The notes beneath the pieces are model-generated. The model did not search any database and was not told the origin of the DNA. It was given only the letters and a program-made list of their open reading frames with translations. Made by a program: the position numbers and the translations under genes. From Nibricoccus aquaticus (lineage in GTDB: Bacteria; Verrucomicrobiota; Verrucomicrobiia; Opitutales; Opitutaceae), in assembly GCF_002310495.1 (NCBI RefSeq), contig NZ_CP023344.1, forward strand, positions 2,745,501-2,809,500: a DNA stretch of 64,000 nucleotides, read 5' to 3'. The first letter of the stretch is position 1. The number at the start of each line of letters is the position of its first letter. Shown here one piece after another: positions 38,597 to 46,892 of this stretch.

Positions 38597-41500
38597 ATGA
38601 AAAACCGAACCCCCAACAGATACCTCGTCCGGTTGCTACTTGCGCAAATATGCGCGTTTAGTGCCGCGACTCCGGTCTTCTCTCAACAAGTCAAACCAGA
38701 GGCGGCTCCCGTCTCGCAACCTGCTGGTGGTGCACCGGCAGTGACCCCGGAAACGATGCCTTCAGAAGACGAGACGATTGTGCTCTCGCCGTTCACCGTG
38801 CAGTCGTCCCGAAAAGACATTGGTTATTATGCCTCGAATACGCTGGCTGGCAGCCGGTTGAATTCGAATGTAGGCGATCTCGCCGCTCCGATCACGGTCA
38901 TTACCAAGCAGCAACTAGAGGACACCGGCGCTCGCGATTTGAATGACGTCTTCCTATACGAGGCCAATACCGAGGGCGCGGGTAATTACACCCCCATCGA
39001 GGTGAACCGCTCCGGCCTGAAAGATCGTATCGGCGGTTCAGCGACAAACGGCATCGGCGCCAACACATCGGTCACGGCCAATCGCGTGCGCGGTCTTGGC
39101 AACGCCGATATGATGTGGAACTATTACAGGTCGATCAGCCGCGTGCGTGGCGATACCTATAACGCCTCATCTTTGGAATTGAGCCGCGGTCCCAACGCGA
39201 TTCTCGCCGGCATGGGTAGTCCCGCCGGCATTCTGAATCAAAGCATTAACATGGGACGGATCGGAGTGGATTCAAACGAAGTGAACTTCGCCGTTGGTAG
39301 TTTTGATTCTTATCGCGCCAGCGTGTCGGTAAATCGCACTCTGGTTCAGGACAAGTTAGCGATCAACTTTGCGGCTCTGTACGATAATCGTGAGTTTTCT
39401 CGGAAGCCCTCATACGATGTGTCTAAGCGTCAATCGGGTGGTTTCACTTACAAGCCGTTCAAGAAAACCACGATCAAGGGTTTCGTTGAGAACTATAATA
39501 ACTACAGCCGCACACCCAATCAGCTGACGCCTCGTGACGGTGTGACGCCATGGTTGCGGGCCGGGCGTCCGGTCTGGAATCCTCTCACACAACAAGTCAC
39601 GTATCTTGACACGGGTGCAGTCAGTGCTCCCTACCGGACTAACGACACCCAAGTGATCGTGTACAACGGTGCCAATGTCACGTTGACGGGAGATGCCGTG
39701 CTGACGGATCCCCGCTCACCGCGATATGTGGCTGGATTGGGGTTTCCGTCCTATGCGCGGCCCACACAGTTCATCAATCCGGATGGATCAAATTTCTGGA
39801 TGCAGGGCCGGGCCGGGGCATTTAACATCTACGGATTCACGCAAGCTCAGATCAATGCGGATCCGACGAGGTTTAATGCCTTCAACGCACGCATTGCCCA
39901 GTCATCCGTTTTTGCAGCGCCGATCGGCATCTACGACATCGTGGGTGGCGGTAATTTCGTCCCGAGCAGCGTGACGGATCAACGCATCTACGATTGGAAT
40001 GAGGTAAACATCGCGGCGACGAACTATGGAGAAATGCGGAACGCGACCTACAACTTGGAGTTTGAACAGCAGTTGCTGCCGAACCTATTTTTCTCCGCTG
40101 GCTGGTTTAAGCAGGATCTGGATACACTTGAACAGTACCCGATCTCCCAGCTCGCAACGACCACCTTGATGGTTGATGTGAACCAGTTTCTTCCCGATGG
40201 CCGGGCGAATCCCAACTATCTGCGGCCCTTCGTGGACGCGCAGGATCCGGATACGGCGAAAACACCTGAGACAAATGAAACCTATCGGGCCATGCTCGCC
40301 TACGATCTCGACTTCACGAAGAACGATGGGTGGAGCAAGTGGCTTGGCCGGCATCGTTTGCTGGGGTACGTTTCCCGTCAGGAGGGTAACGTCACGACCC
40401 AACGTTTCCGCCGGGCGTTCTCCGATCCAAGCGACCCGCGCTATGTCGTTCCGCTGACTGCGATGGGGCTGCAGACCGCGCGTGCGGCTGGTTATCGCTT
40501 CGCTGGAAATGCTAGCGGTTCCCGTCAGGTTTATTACGTTGGCGATGGCAGCAGTGTCGTCGGTTACGGACCTTCTGCGGTCGCTCGTAATCCTCTCCCC
40601 GGTGAATATATCTCCGATCAAATCACGTCGTATAACTGGGCGACAAATACGTGGGATCAGGCTAATGTCACGTATGGTACTGAGTGGTTCGATGCCGGCG
40701 GCGGCGTGAGTTCGAGCCAGACAATCGTCAACAGCATGAGCTTTGCGGCGCAGAGCTTTTGGTGGAATGATCGGATTGTGACGACCTATGGCGTCCGTGA
40801 GGACAAGTGGTCGGGACGTAACACCACGACGGCCGCCGTTCCTGAATTCGGCCTGCCCGCGCTGAACGATGCTGCGCTATATCCGAACTGGCGTCTCGCC
40901 GAGCATGAACTCGGTCTCTTGGATCGTTGGGGAAAGCGCGAGTACCTCAAGGGAAACACGGGTACTCTAGGTGCTGTGGTGAAGCCGACTCGTTGGTTCA
41001 GCGTGTTCGCGAACACCTCCGACAACTTCAATCCGCCGCCGAATGCCTCCACGGATATTTTTGGCAGGGCGCTGCCCAAGCCTACCGGCGAGAGCACTGA
41101 TTACGGTGTGTCGTTGAATCTCTTCGACAACAAGCTGGTGGCTCGCGTGACCCTATTCGAAACGACCAACGAGGCTGAACGCGCCCCGACGGCGAATACA
41201 TTGCTTGGTCGCCTCACGCGTATGGATAGCGCCAATCTGCGTGCCTGGGCTGACATGGTTATTCGCGTCCGTGGTGGAGCTGATCCCACTGCCAGCAATG
41301 ATTGGGCGAACAATACCATCAATCCGATGACTCCGACCCAGCAGGCTGCTGCTCAGCAACTGATGGGCGGTCTTCCCTATAACTGGCCCACTGGCACGAG
41401 CTTCTCCAGCACGCAGACCAATAAGGCGGAAGGTATGGAGTTTGAGGTTATCTATAACCCCAAACCTAACTGGAATATCAAGTTCACCGCCGCGAAACAG

Positions 41501-42184
41501 GAGACTTCATATGAGAATATCATTCCCGAGTACGATGCGTGGTATGCTAGCCGTCTTCCGATCTGGCAGGCGGCTGCCGCGCCCGATATGGCAGCGGAGT
41601 ATATCCAGCCTAATGGTACGCGCGTTAGTTTGCGCAACTTCTACACCGGGTATGGCTTTGGTGAGACTAACGTCGTCACCGGCGTGAATGGTTTCAACCC
41701 GCAGGACTGGTACGCTAAAGTTGTCGCCGGCGAAGTGGCGGCGGCCCGCCAGCTCGAAGGCGCTTCGCCTTATGGGCAGCGTAAATGGCGCGCGAACATC
41801 CTTTCCAATTACCTGTTCACAAATGGTATTTTGAAAGACTTCAGCGTGGGTGGTGCGGTTCGCTGGGAAGATCGTGCTGTCATCGGTTATTATGGCGTCA
41901 CCAATGCCAGTGGCCAGTACCTCCGCACTGACATCAGTCGTCCGATATACGATACCAACGTCGGTGCTGATCGCTGGAAGGATCTAACGCATTTCGACCT
42001 TTGGCTTTCGTATCGTTTCAAGATGCTCGGTGACCGTGTGCGCACCAAGGTGCAGCTGAACGTTGTGGATGTGCTCCAGTCCGGTGATATCATGCCCGTG
42101 TATGCCGGCTATGATGGAAATCCGGTTGGTTATCGCATTCTCGATTCCCGCCGCATCACGCTCAGCACGAAGATGGAGTTCTGA
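38597..42184 (+). CDS. TonB-dependent outer-membrane receptor, Opitutaceae type
   Basis: ATG 38597 starts a signal peptide (MKNRTPNRYLVRLLLAQICA) and yields 1,195 residues; the frame to 38330 is open but lacks a plausible start. After a Pro/Ala linker comes a TonB-box-like ETIVLSPFTVQSS, then the plug (APITVITKQQLEDTGARDLN, VRGLGNADMMWNYY, ELSRGPNAILAGMGSPAGIL). The remaining 950 residues form the beta-barrel, ending in the aromatic-terminated strand ITLSTKMEF. Large receptors of this group are abundant in Opitutaceae and take up glycans, peptides or siderophores. Its place beside the pectin enzymes suggests oligosaccharide import. There is no SusD partner. Base use is closer to balanced than in neighbours. 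A strong terminator follows. Confidence 0.93.
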   Translation: MKNRTPNRYLVRLLLAQICAFSAATPVFSQQVKPEAAPVSQPAGGAPAVTPETMPSEDETIVLSPFTVQSSRKDIGYYASNTLAGSRLNSNVGDLAAPITVITKQQLEDTGARDLNDVFLYEANTEGAGNYTPIEVNRSGLKDRIGGSATNGIGANTSVTANRVRGLGNADMMWNYYRSISRVRGDTYNASSLELSRGPNAILAGMGSPAGILNQSINMGRIGVDSNEVNFAVGSFDSYRASVSVNRTLVQDKLAINFAALYDNREFSRKPSYDVSKRQSGGFTYKPFKKTTIKGFVENYNNYSRTPNQLTPRDGVTPWLRAGRPVWNPLTQQVTYLDTGAVSAPYRTNDTQVIVYNGANVTLTGDAVLTDPRSPRYVAGLGFPSYARPTQFINPDGSNFWMQGRAGAFNIYGFTQAQINADPTRFNAFNARIAQSSVFAAPIGIYDIVGGGNFVPSSVTDQRIYDWNEVNIAATNYGEMRNATYNLEFEQQLLPNLFFSAGWFKQDLDTLEQYPISQLATTTLMVDVNQFLPDGRANPNYLRPFVDAQDPDTAKTPETNETYRAMLAYDLDFTKNDGWSKWLGRHRLLGYVSRQEGNVTTQRFRRAFSDPSDPRYVVPLTAMGLQTARAAGYRFAGNASGSRQVYYVGDGSSVVGYGPSAVARNPLPGEYISDQITSYNWATNTWDQANVTYGTEWFDAGGGVSSSQTIVNSMSFAAQSFWWNDRIVTTYGVREDKWSGRNTTTAAVPEFGLPALNDAALYPNWRLAEHELGLLDRWGKREYLKGNTGTLGAVVKPTRWFSVFANTSDNFNPPPNASTDIFGRALPKPTGESTDYGVSLNLFDNKLVARVTLFETTNEAERAPTANTLLGRLTRMDSANLRAWADMVIRVRGGADPTASNDWANNTINPMTPTQQAAAQQLMGGLPYNWPTGTSFSSTQTNKAEGMEFEVIYNPKPNWNIKFTAAKQETSYENIIPEYDAWYASRLPIWQAAAAPDMAAEYIQPNGTRVSLRNFYTGYGFGETNVVTGVNGFNPQDWYAKVVAGEVAAARQLEGASPYGQRKWRANILSNYLFTNGILKDFSVGGAVRWEDRAVIGYYGVTNASGQYLRTDISRPIYDTNVGADRWKDLTHFDLWLSYRFKMLGDRVRTKVQLNVVDVLQSGDIMPVYAGYDGNPVGYRILDSRRITLSTKMEF

Positions 42185-42211
42185 TCAGCCGTTCGAAGTT
42201 TATTTAGCGCG

Positions 42212-42243
42212 AATGCCCCCTCCAGATGGAGGGGGCATTTTTG
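42212..42243 (+). terminator. Rho-independent terminator after the TonB-dependent receptor gene
   Basis: Perfect 12-base arms AATGCCCCCTCC and GGAGGGGGCATT enclose AGAT and are followed by TTTTTG, a textbook intrinsic terminator 27 bases after the receptor stop. It makes the receptor an independent transcription unit from the GH43 gene beyond. Confidence 0.92.
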
Positions 42244-42332
42244 TAAACGCGGTATGCTCTTCGATTTTGATTTTGTCCCTTTTGGCGATGGCTACGTCTC
42301 TCCATTCATTTCTGGCCGGACCTGTCATGCTT

Positions 42333-43745
42333 ATGAAAAATCTACGCTCCTTTTTTTTAGTCCTAATCCCGCTATACGCATATGGTGCAGCGGCATTCGG
42401 CAAACAGGTGGAAGTCATCTGGGAGACGGCTCATGCGGGGAATCCGGTGTTGCCGGGGTATTTTGCCGATCCGTCGGTGCTGGTGCAAGACGGGAAGTTT
42501 TTCGTTTACGCGACCAACGATCCGTGGGGCGGGGAGACGCTCGGGTGCTGGGAGTCGGCGGACTTCAAGCAATGGACGTTTCGCGCGCTGAACTGGCCGA
42601 CGAAGGCGGCGTGCACGAGCGCGACGTCGAAGGGTGCGATGGTGTGGGCGCCGTCGGTCGTGCGGGCGAAGAGTGGGGAGTTTTTTATGTACGTTTCCGT
42701 CGGCAGCGAGGTGTGGGTGGGCGTCGCGGATGCGCCGCTCGGGCCGTGGAAAAATGCGTTGGGCGACAAGCCACTCATCGCGGGAAATTGGAAGCCGGAG
42801 TTTCACATGATCGATGCGGAGGCGTTCGTGGATGCGGATGGCAGCGCGTATCTCTACTGGGGCTCGGGGTGGAACTGGACGAACGGACGGTGCTTCGCGG
42901 TGAAGTTGAAGGCGGACATGGTGACGTTTGACGGCGAGCCGCGGGATGTGACGCCGGCGAATTATTTCGAGGCTCCGTTCATGGTGAAGCAGGGCGGAAA
43001 ATATTTTCTCACGTACTCGAATGGGAAAACGATCAGCGACACGTACGAAGTGCGCGCGGCGGTGGGGGATTCGCCGCTGGGACCGTTTGTCGAGATTGGC
43101 GAGAGTCCGATTCTGGCGAGCAACATGAGGAACGATCTGATCAGTCCTGGGCATCACGCGGTGTTCGCGCATGGCGGGAAGAGCTACATCGCATATCATC
43201 GGCACCGGCTGCCGTTCGAGGAGAACACGGCTTTCCGGCAGGTGTGTGTGGATGAACTGACGTTCACGGACTATGGGACGATCAACAAAGTCGTGGCGAC
43301 GCACAGCGGGCCGGCGTTCGTGCAGGGGAGGGCGATGGCGGGGAATCTCGCGACGACTGAGGCGGGCGCGGTGGCGACGGCGTCGAGTGTGGCACCGGGG
43401 CAATTTTCGGGCGCGGCGCGGGTGATCGATGATAATTATGCGACGCTCTGGACGGCCAGCGCCGAGGCGAAGGGCGGGTGGTTGCAGCTGGATCTGGGCG
43501 CGACGAAGGCGGTGAAGAAGAGCGTGCTGCGGTTTGAGTACGCGTGGAAAAAATATGCGTTCACGCTGGAGTCGTCGGCCGACGGCAAGACGTGGAAGAG
43601 GCTGTCGGATCAGCGGGCGGGCGGCGGCGTGAGCGGGTCGCCGGTCACGGTCGAGCACGCGGGGGAGGCGCGTTATTTGCGTATCGTGTTTCCGGGCACG
43701 GTGGCCGGGAAGGAGATCGGCGTGATCGAGTGGGCAGTCTTTTGA
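42333..43745 (+). CDS. Secreted GH43 glycosidase with C-terminal F5/8 (CBM32-like) domain
   Basis: ATG 42333 (MKNLRSFFLVLIPLYAYGAA) gives 470 residues with a signal peptide; ATG 42327 two codons earlier is equally possible. The propeller (about 25-320) has the GH43 residues Asp in PGYFADPSVLV, Asp in HMIDAEAFVD and Glu in NYFEAPFMVKQGG. Residues about 330-470 form a discoidin-like beta-sandwich (ARVIDDNYATLWTASAEAKG, LQLDLGATKAVKK, YLRIVFPGT), suited to binding galactose- or arabinose-type sugars. Arabinosidase or xylosidase/galactosidase activity cannot be decided. It sits after the receptor terminator, so it has its own promoter in the 90 bases between. Confidence 0.9.
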   Translation: MKNLRSFFLVLIPLYAYGAAAFGKQVEVIWETAHAGNPVLPGYFADPSVLVQDGKFFVYATNDPWGGETLGCWESADFKQWTFRALNWPTKAACTSATSKGAMVWAPSVVRAKSGEFFMYVSVGSEVWVGVADAPLGPWKNALGDKPLIAGNWKPEFHMIDAEAFVDADGSAYLYWGSGWNWTNGRCFAVKLKADMVTFDGEPRDVTPANYFEAPFMVKQGGKYFLTYSNGKTISDTYEVRAAVGDSPLGPFVEIGESPILASNMRNDLISPGHHAVFAHGGKSYIAYHRHRLPFEENTAFRQVCVDELTFTDYGTINKVVATHSGPAFVQGRAMAGNLATTEAGAVATASSVAPGQFSGAARVIDDNYATLWTASAEAKGGWLQLDLGATKAVKKSVLRFEYAWKKYAFTLESSADGKTWKRLSDQRAGGGVSGSPVTVEHAGEARYLRIVFPGTVAGKEIGVIEWAVF

Positions 43746-43784
43746 GCGGGCCGGCGCCGTCCGGAGCGCATGCGCGCTTGGAGT

Positions 43785-44291
43785 TTAATGCGGCGCGGCG
43801 GCTGGCGCGATCCCGGATGGAGCCGGAGCTGCGGCGGCGGTGAGGCGCTTGAGTTCGCGCACGAAAGTTTTTGCGCCGCCTTGCATGTAGCCGAGGCGGC
43901 CGAGCTCTTTGCCATCCGCGTCGAGGAGCAGGAGGGTGGGATAGCTGGTGACGCTGTATTTTTCCTTCAGCGCGGCGTGTTGTTTTTCCAGATCCGGGGG
44001 GAGTTTCGTCTGACGCGGGGAATCCACTTCGAGGAGCACGAGGTTGGCGGTGGCGTAGTCGAGGAAGTGTTTCTGGACGAAAATCTCGTCGCGCACGCGG
44101 TGGCACCAGATGCACCAGTCGGAGCCGGTGAAGTTGATGAAGAGCGGGCGGCGCAGTTCGGTGGCGCGCTGAAATGCGGTGTCAGGGCCGGTGATCCACG
44201 CGGGGCTGGTGGCGGGATTGCCGGTGCTTTCGGCGCGGATAATCGCGGAGGGAGCGGTGATAAAAAGCAGGAGTGCGAGGAGGGTTTTCAT
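43785..44291 (-). CDS. Periplasmic thioredoxin-like protein
   Basis: The 168-residue protein has a signal peptide (MKTLLALLLFITAPSAIIRA) and a thioredoxin fold with an active-site pair Cys60-Ile-Trp-Cys63 in FTGSDWCIWCHR. The cis-Pro is in SVTSYPTLLLL. This WCxWC form is that of DUF255/thiol-disulfide oxidoreductases that reduce or isomerise periplasmic disulfides. An Ala/Pro-rich tail ends the protein. It starts 18 bases after the Sel1-TonB gene ends, so the two are an operon; it may serve that protein or other exported Cys proteins. It converges with the GH43-CBM32 gene. Confidence 0.85.
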   Translation of the reverse strand: MKTLLALLLFITAPSAIIRAESTGNPATSPAWITGPDTAFQRATELRRPLFINFTGSDWCIWCHRVRDEIFVQKHFLDYATANLVLLEVDSPRQTKLPPDLEKQHAALKEKYSVTSYPTLLLLDADGKELGRLGYMQGGAKTFVRELKRLTAAAAPAPSGIAPAAAPH

Positions 44292-44309
44292 GGGGCGATG
44301 GGGGGCGGA

Positions 44310-46766
44310 TTATTGTTCGCGCAAATTAAAGATGAGGGGGATCTGCATGCGGATTTGCACGGGTTTCCCGCCGGTCATGGAAGGTAGGAAGCGCCATTGC
44401 TCCACGGTTTTTATCGCAGCGGTGGCGAACTCGGGATGCGTGGCTTTGATGATCTGGATATTTTGCGTGCGCCCTTCGACGGTGAGTTCGAAGCGAACGA
44501 CGGCTTCTCCGTTCTGGTCGAGGATGCGCATCCGCGAGGGATAAATGGGCGGCGGCTGCCAGAAGGGTGTGGCCCCGGAATCCGTCCGGGTAGTGAGATG
44601 GGTGGCGAGTTTGTTGGCGAAAAGGGCTTCGTCAAAAGCGGGGAACGCGGATCTGGCGCCGAACTGCTGGACGGCTTTATCGGGATCGTGGCCGGAGCGG
44701 TGAAGAAGTGAGCAGGCGAGTTGGAAGTTTAACTCGGCTGAACGAAGCAGGTATTGCCGGGCCTTGGGGAGATTCTCGGGGGTGGCGAAGCCTAGCGCGT
44801 GAAACTGCGCCAGCAGGTAATTCGCGAAACCGCTTTCGGGAGCGGCGGCTTCGAGGAGGGCGAGGCCGGCGGGTTCATCGGCTTCGCACGCGAAGCCGAC
44901 CGCCTGGTGAAACCCGAGCGCGGCAGCGGTGGCTTTTCCGGGGAGCGCGGCAGCTTGTTGGGCAAGCGCGTAGGAGGCTTTGTAGTCGTGGGGGACGTAG
45001 TGGTGTTGAACGTAGGCGAGGGTGAGCGTTTCCATCGCCCAGAGATTTTTCTCGTCGCAACGATGCTGGAGCCGGGCGATGGCCGCGGCCGGATCGCGCA
45101 GCCAGTCGGGGCCGTTGATCAACAGATCGACAAGCAGGCGCTCTTCGGCGGTTTCGGATTTGCCGGCGAGCGCGGCCCAGCGATCGAGCAGAAGGGCGCG
45201 CATTTCGGCCTGGCTGGCGACCGGGGTGGTGTAGAGCAGGCCAAAGATTTCCTCCCGGATCTGGCCCGGGGGATTTTTGTCGAGGACTCCCAATACCTGG
45301 TCGAGGGCGGCGGGAATGCTTTTCTCCACTCCGCGGCCTTCGAGGTAGTACCAGGCGAGATACACGCCGGCCTGGAGATCGCCCTGTTTCGCGGCGAGCG
45401 AGTGCCACGTGAAGGCTTCCTCGTCGTCGCGCTCGATGCCGGTGCCGTTGAGCAGGTACCAGGCGACGGTCTTCTGCGCCTCGATCCTTCCTTCGCGGGC
45501 GGCGCGTTCGTACCACATAAACGCGGTGGCGGGATCGGCCGGGACGCCGATGCCGTTTTGATAGATGGCCCCGAGCTGGACCATGGCGGAGGATTGTTCG
45601 TCGCGGGCGGCGGCTTCGAGCCAGCGGATGGCGGTGGCGTGGTCGGTTTTGCCGTCGACGGGATTTTCGAGGGCGATCATGCCAAGGCGATACTTGGCCC
45701 AAGCGCTTCCGCGGGCGGCGGATTTTTCGTAGAGAGTGCGGGCGTGGGCCAGATCCGGCGCGGTGCCCCGGCCGTACTCGTAAGCGTAGGCGACCTCGTC
45801 GATCGTGGTGGAGTCTTCTGCGTCAACGACGCTTTGGAAAACTTCCAATGCGCGGCGCTCGTCTTTGGGGATACCATCGCCGCCACGCAGGCGGCGACCG
45901 AAGTCGAGGCATGCAGCGGGGTGCTTTTTGATGGCGGCGAGTTCGAGCCAGCGCAGACCTTCGGCGGTGTCTTTGCTGTCGGATTCGAGGAGTTCTTCGC
46001 TGAGCGCGTACATGGCGCGAGGTACGCCTGCCTCGGCGGCAATGTGGAGGTAGTGCCGGGCCTGCGCGGCGTCTTTCTCCGTGAGGAGGCCGTGGCGATA
46101 ATAGAGCGACAGCTTGAGGGCAGCCGGGCCGAAATTTTTATCGGCTGACTGGCGGAGGAGGCGGATATGGAGACGGAAATCCGGAGCGGAGCAGCGACCG
46201 TCGAAATAATACTGGGCGAGGTTGAACTGGGCGATCCGGTCGCCTTCGGAGGCGGCGTCGCCCAACCAGAGGAAGGCGCGGGCGAGTTTGGGGATGAAGG
46301 TGCGGCCGCTCAGGCCGAGCCAGTCTTCGGGAATGGGAGCGGTGGAGAATCGGGCGTCGCCGGCGAGAGCGAGGAAGCGGGCGGCCTTTTGAAGATCACG
46401 TTTAGTGAGGAAGCCGTATTCGAATTTCCAGGCGAGATAGCCGGCGGCGGTTTTGTTTCCGCGTTCGGCGGCCTGGGTCATGGAGTGAAGCGACTGGTCT
46501 TCGTCGAGCGCGAGGCCGGCGCCCATTTCTTGAAGATAGCCGAGCGCAAAAAGCGCGGACGTGTCTCCCTGATCTGCGAGCGATTGAAGGCGGATGCAGG
46601 CTTCGACCGGGTCGCTGTTTTTCAGCAGCGATTCGATTTCGTGGAGGGTTGTGGAGACTGTTGTCTGGGGCGGTGCGGCGATAGGGGCGGGCGTCTCGGA
46701 GGAGGCGAAGAGGCCGATGCAGGAAAGCGAGGCGCAGGCGATGAGAGCGCGGGGTAGTTGGGCCAT
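44310..46766 (-). CDS. Exported Sel1-repeat protein with C-terminal TonB domain
   Basis: The 818-residue protein starts with an export signal or anchor (MAQLPRALIACASLSCIGLF). Residues about 45-480 contain around ten Sel1/TPR-like alpha-helical repeats (YAYEYGRGTAPDLAHARTLY, LGAIYQNGIGVPADPATAFM, YLLNGTGIERDDEEAFTWHS), and more degenerate helices reach to about 700. The last 85 residues are a TonB C-terminal domain (PIYPSRMRILDQNGEAVVRF, ending in WRFLPSMTGGKPVQ). TonB-C domains contact outer-membrane receptors, and Sel1 repeats bind proteins. The fusion without a clear Pro-rich spacer is unusual. Located near a TonB-dependent receptor but on the other strand; its link to sugar uptake is speculative. 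A pyrimidine-rich tract precedes the ATG. Confidence 0.85.
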   Translation of the reverse strand: MAQLPRALIACASLSCIGLFASSETPAPIAAPPQTTVSTTLHEIESLLKNSDPVEACIRLQSLADQGDTSALFALGYLQEMGAGLALDEDQSLHSMTQAAERGNKTAAGYLAWKFEYGFLTKRDLQKAARFLALAGDARFSTAPIPEDWLGLSGRTFIPKLARAFLWLGDAASEGDRIAQFNLAQYYFDGRCSAPDFRLHIRLLRQSADKNFGPAALKLSLYYRHGLLTEKDAAQARHYLHIAAEAGVPRAMYALSEELLESDSKDTAEGLRWLELAAIKKHPAACLDFGRRLRGGDGIPKDERRALEVFQSVVDAEDSTTIDEVAYAYEYGRGTAPDLAHARTLYEKSAARGSAWAKYRLGMIALENPVDGKTDHATAIRWLEAAARDEQSSAMVQLGAIYQNGIGVPADPATAFMWYERAAREGRIEAQKTVAWYLLNGTGIERDDEEAFTWHSLAAKQGDLQAGVYLAWYYLEGRGVEKSIPAALDQVLGVLDKNPPGQIREEIFGLLYTTPVASQAEMRALLLDRWAALAGKSETAEERLLVDLLINGPDWLRDPAAAIARLQHRCDEKNLWAMETLTLAYVQHHYVPHDYKASYALAQQAAALPGKATAAALGFHQAVGFACEADEPAGLALLEAAAPESGFANYLLAQFHALGFATPENLPKARQYLLRSAELNFQLACSLLHRSGHDPDKAVQQFGARSAFPAFDEALFANKLATHLTTRTDSGATPFWQPPPIYPSRMRILDQNGEAVVRFELTVEGRTQNIQIIKATHPEFATAAIKTVEQWRFLPSMTGGKPVQIRMQIPLIFNLREQ

Positions 46767-46892
46767 GGAAGGAGCTACGTTGGGAATCTGCGAAAGCGCG
46801 GCAAGCAGCGGGTTGCGACGCCGCTTCTTCGGACTGTAAACGTGGCGGGCGATTGGCTAGGGGTGTGCGTGCGCGAACGTCTTTCCCCTTCC

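Noticed and set aside
38597-42184. SusC/SusD pair
   Set aside because: No SusD-like lipoprotein follows; a terminator and a GH43 gene do. The receptor is of the SusD-independent kind.
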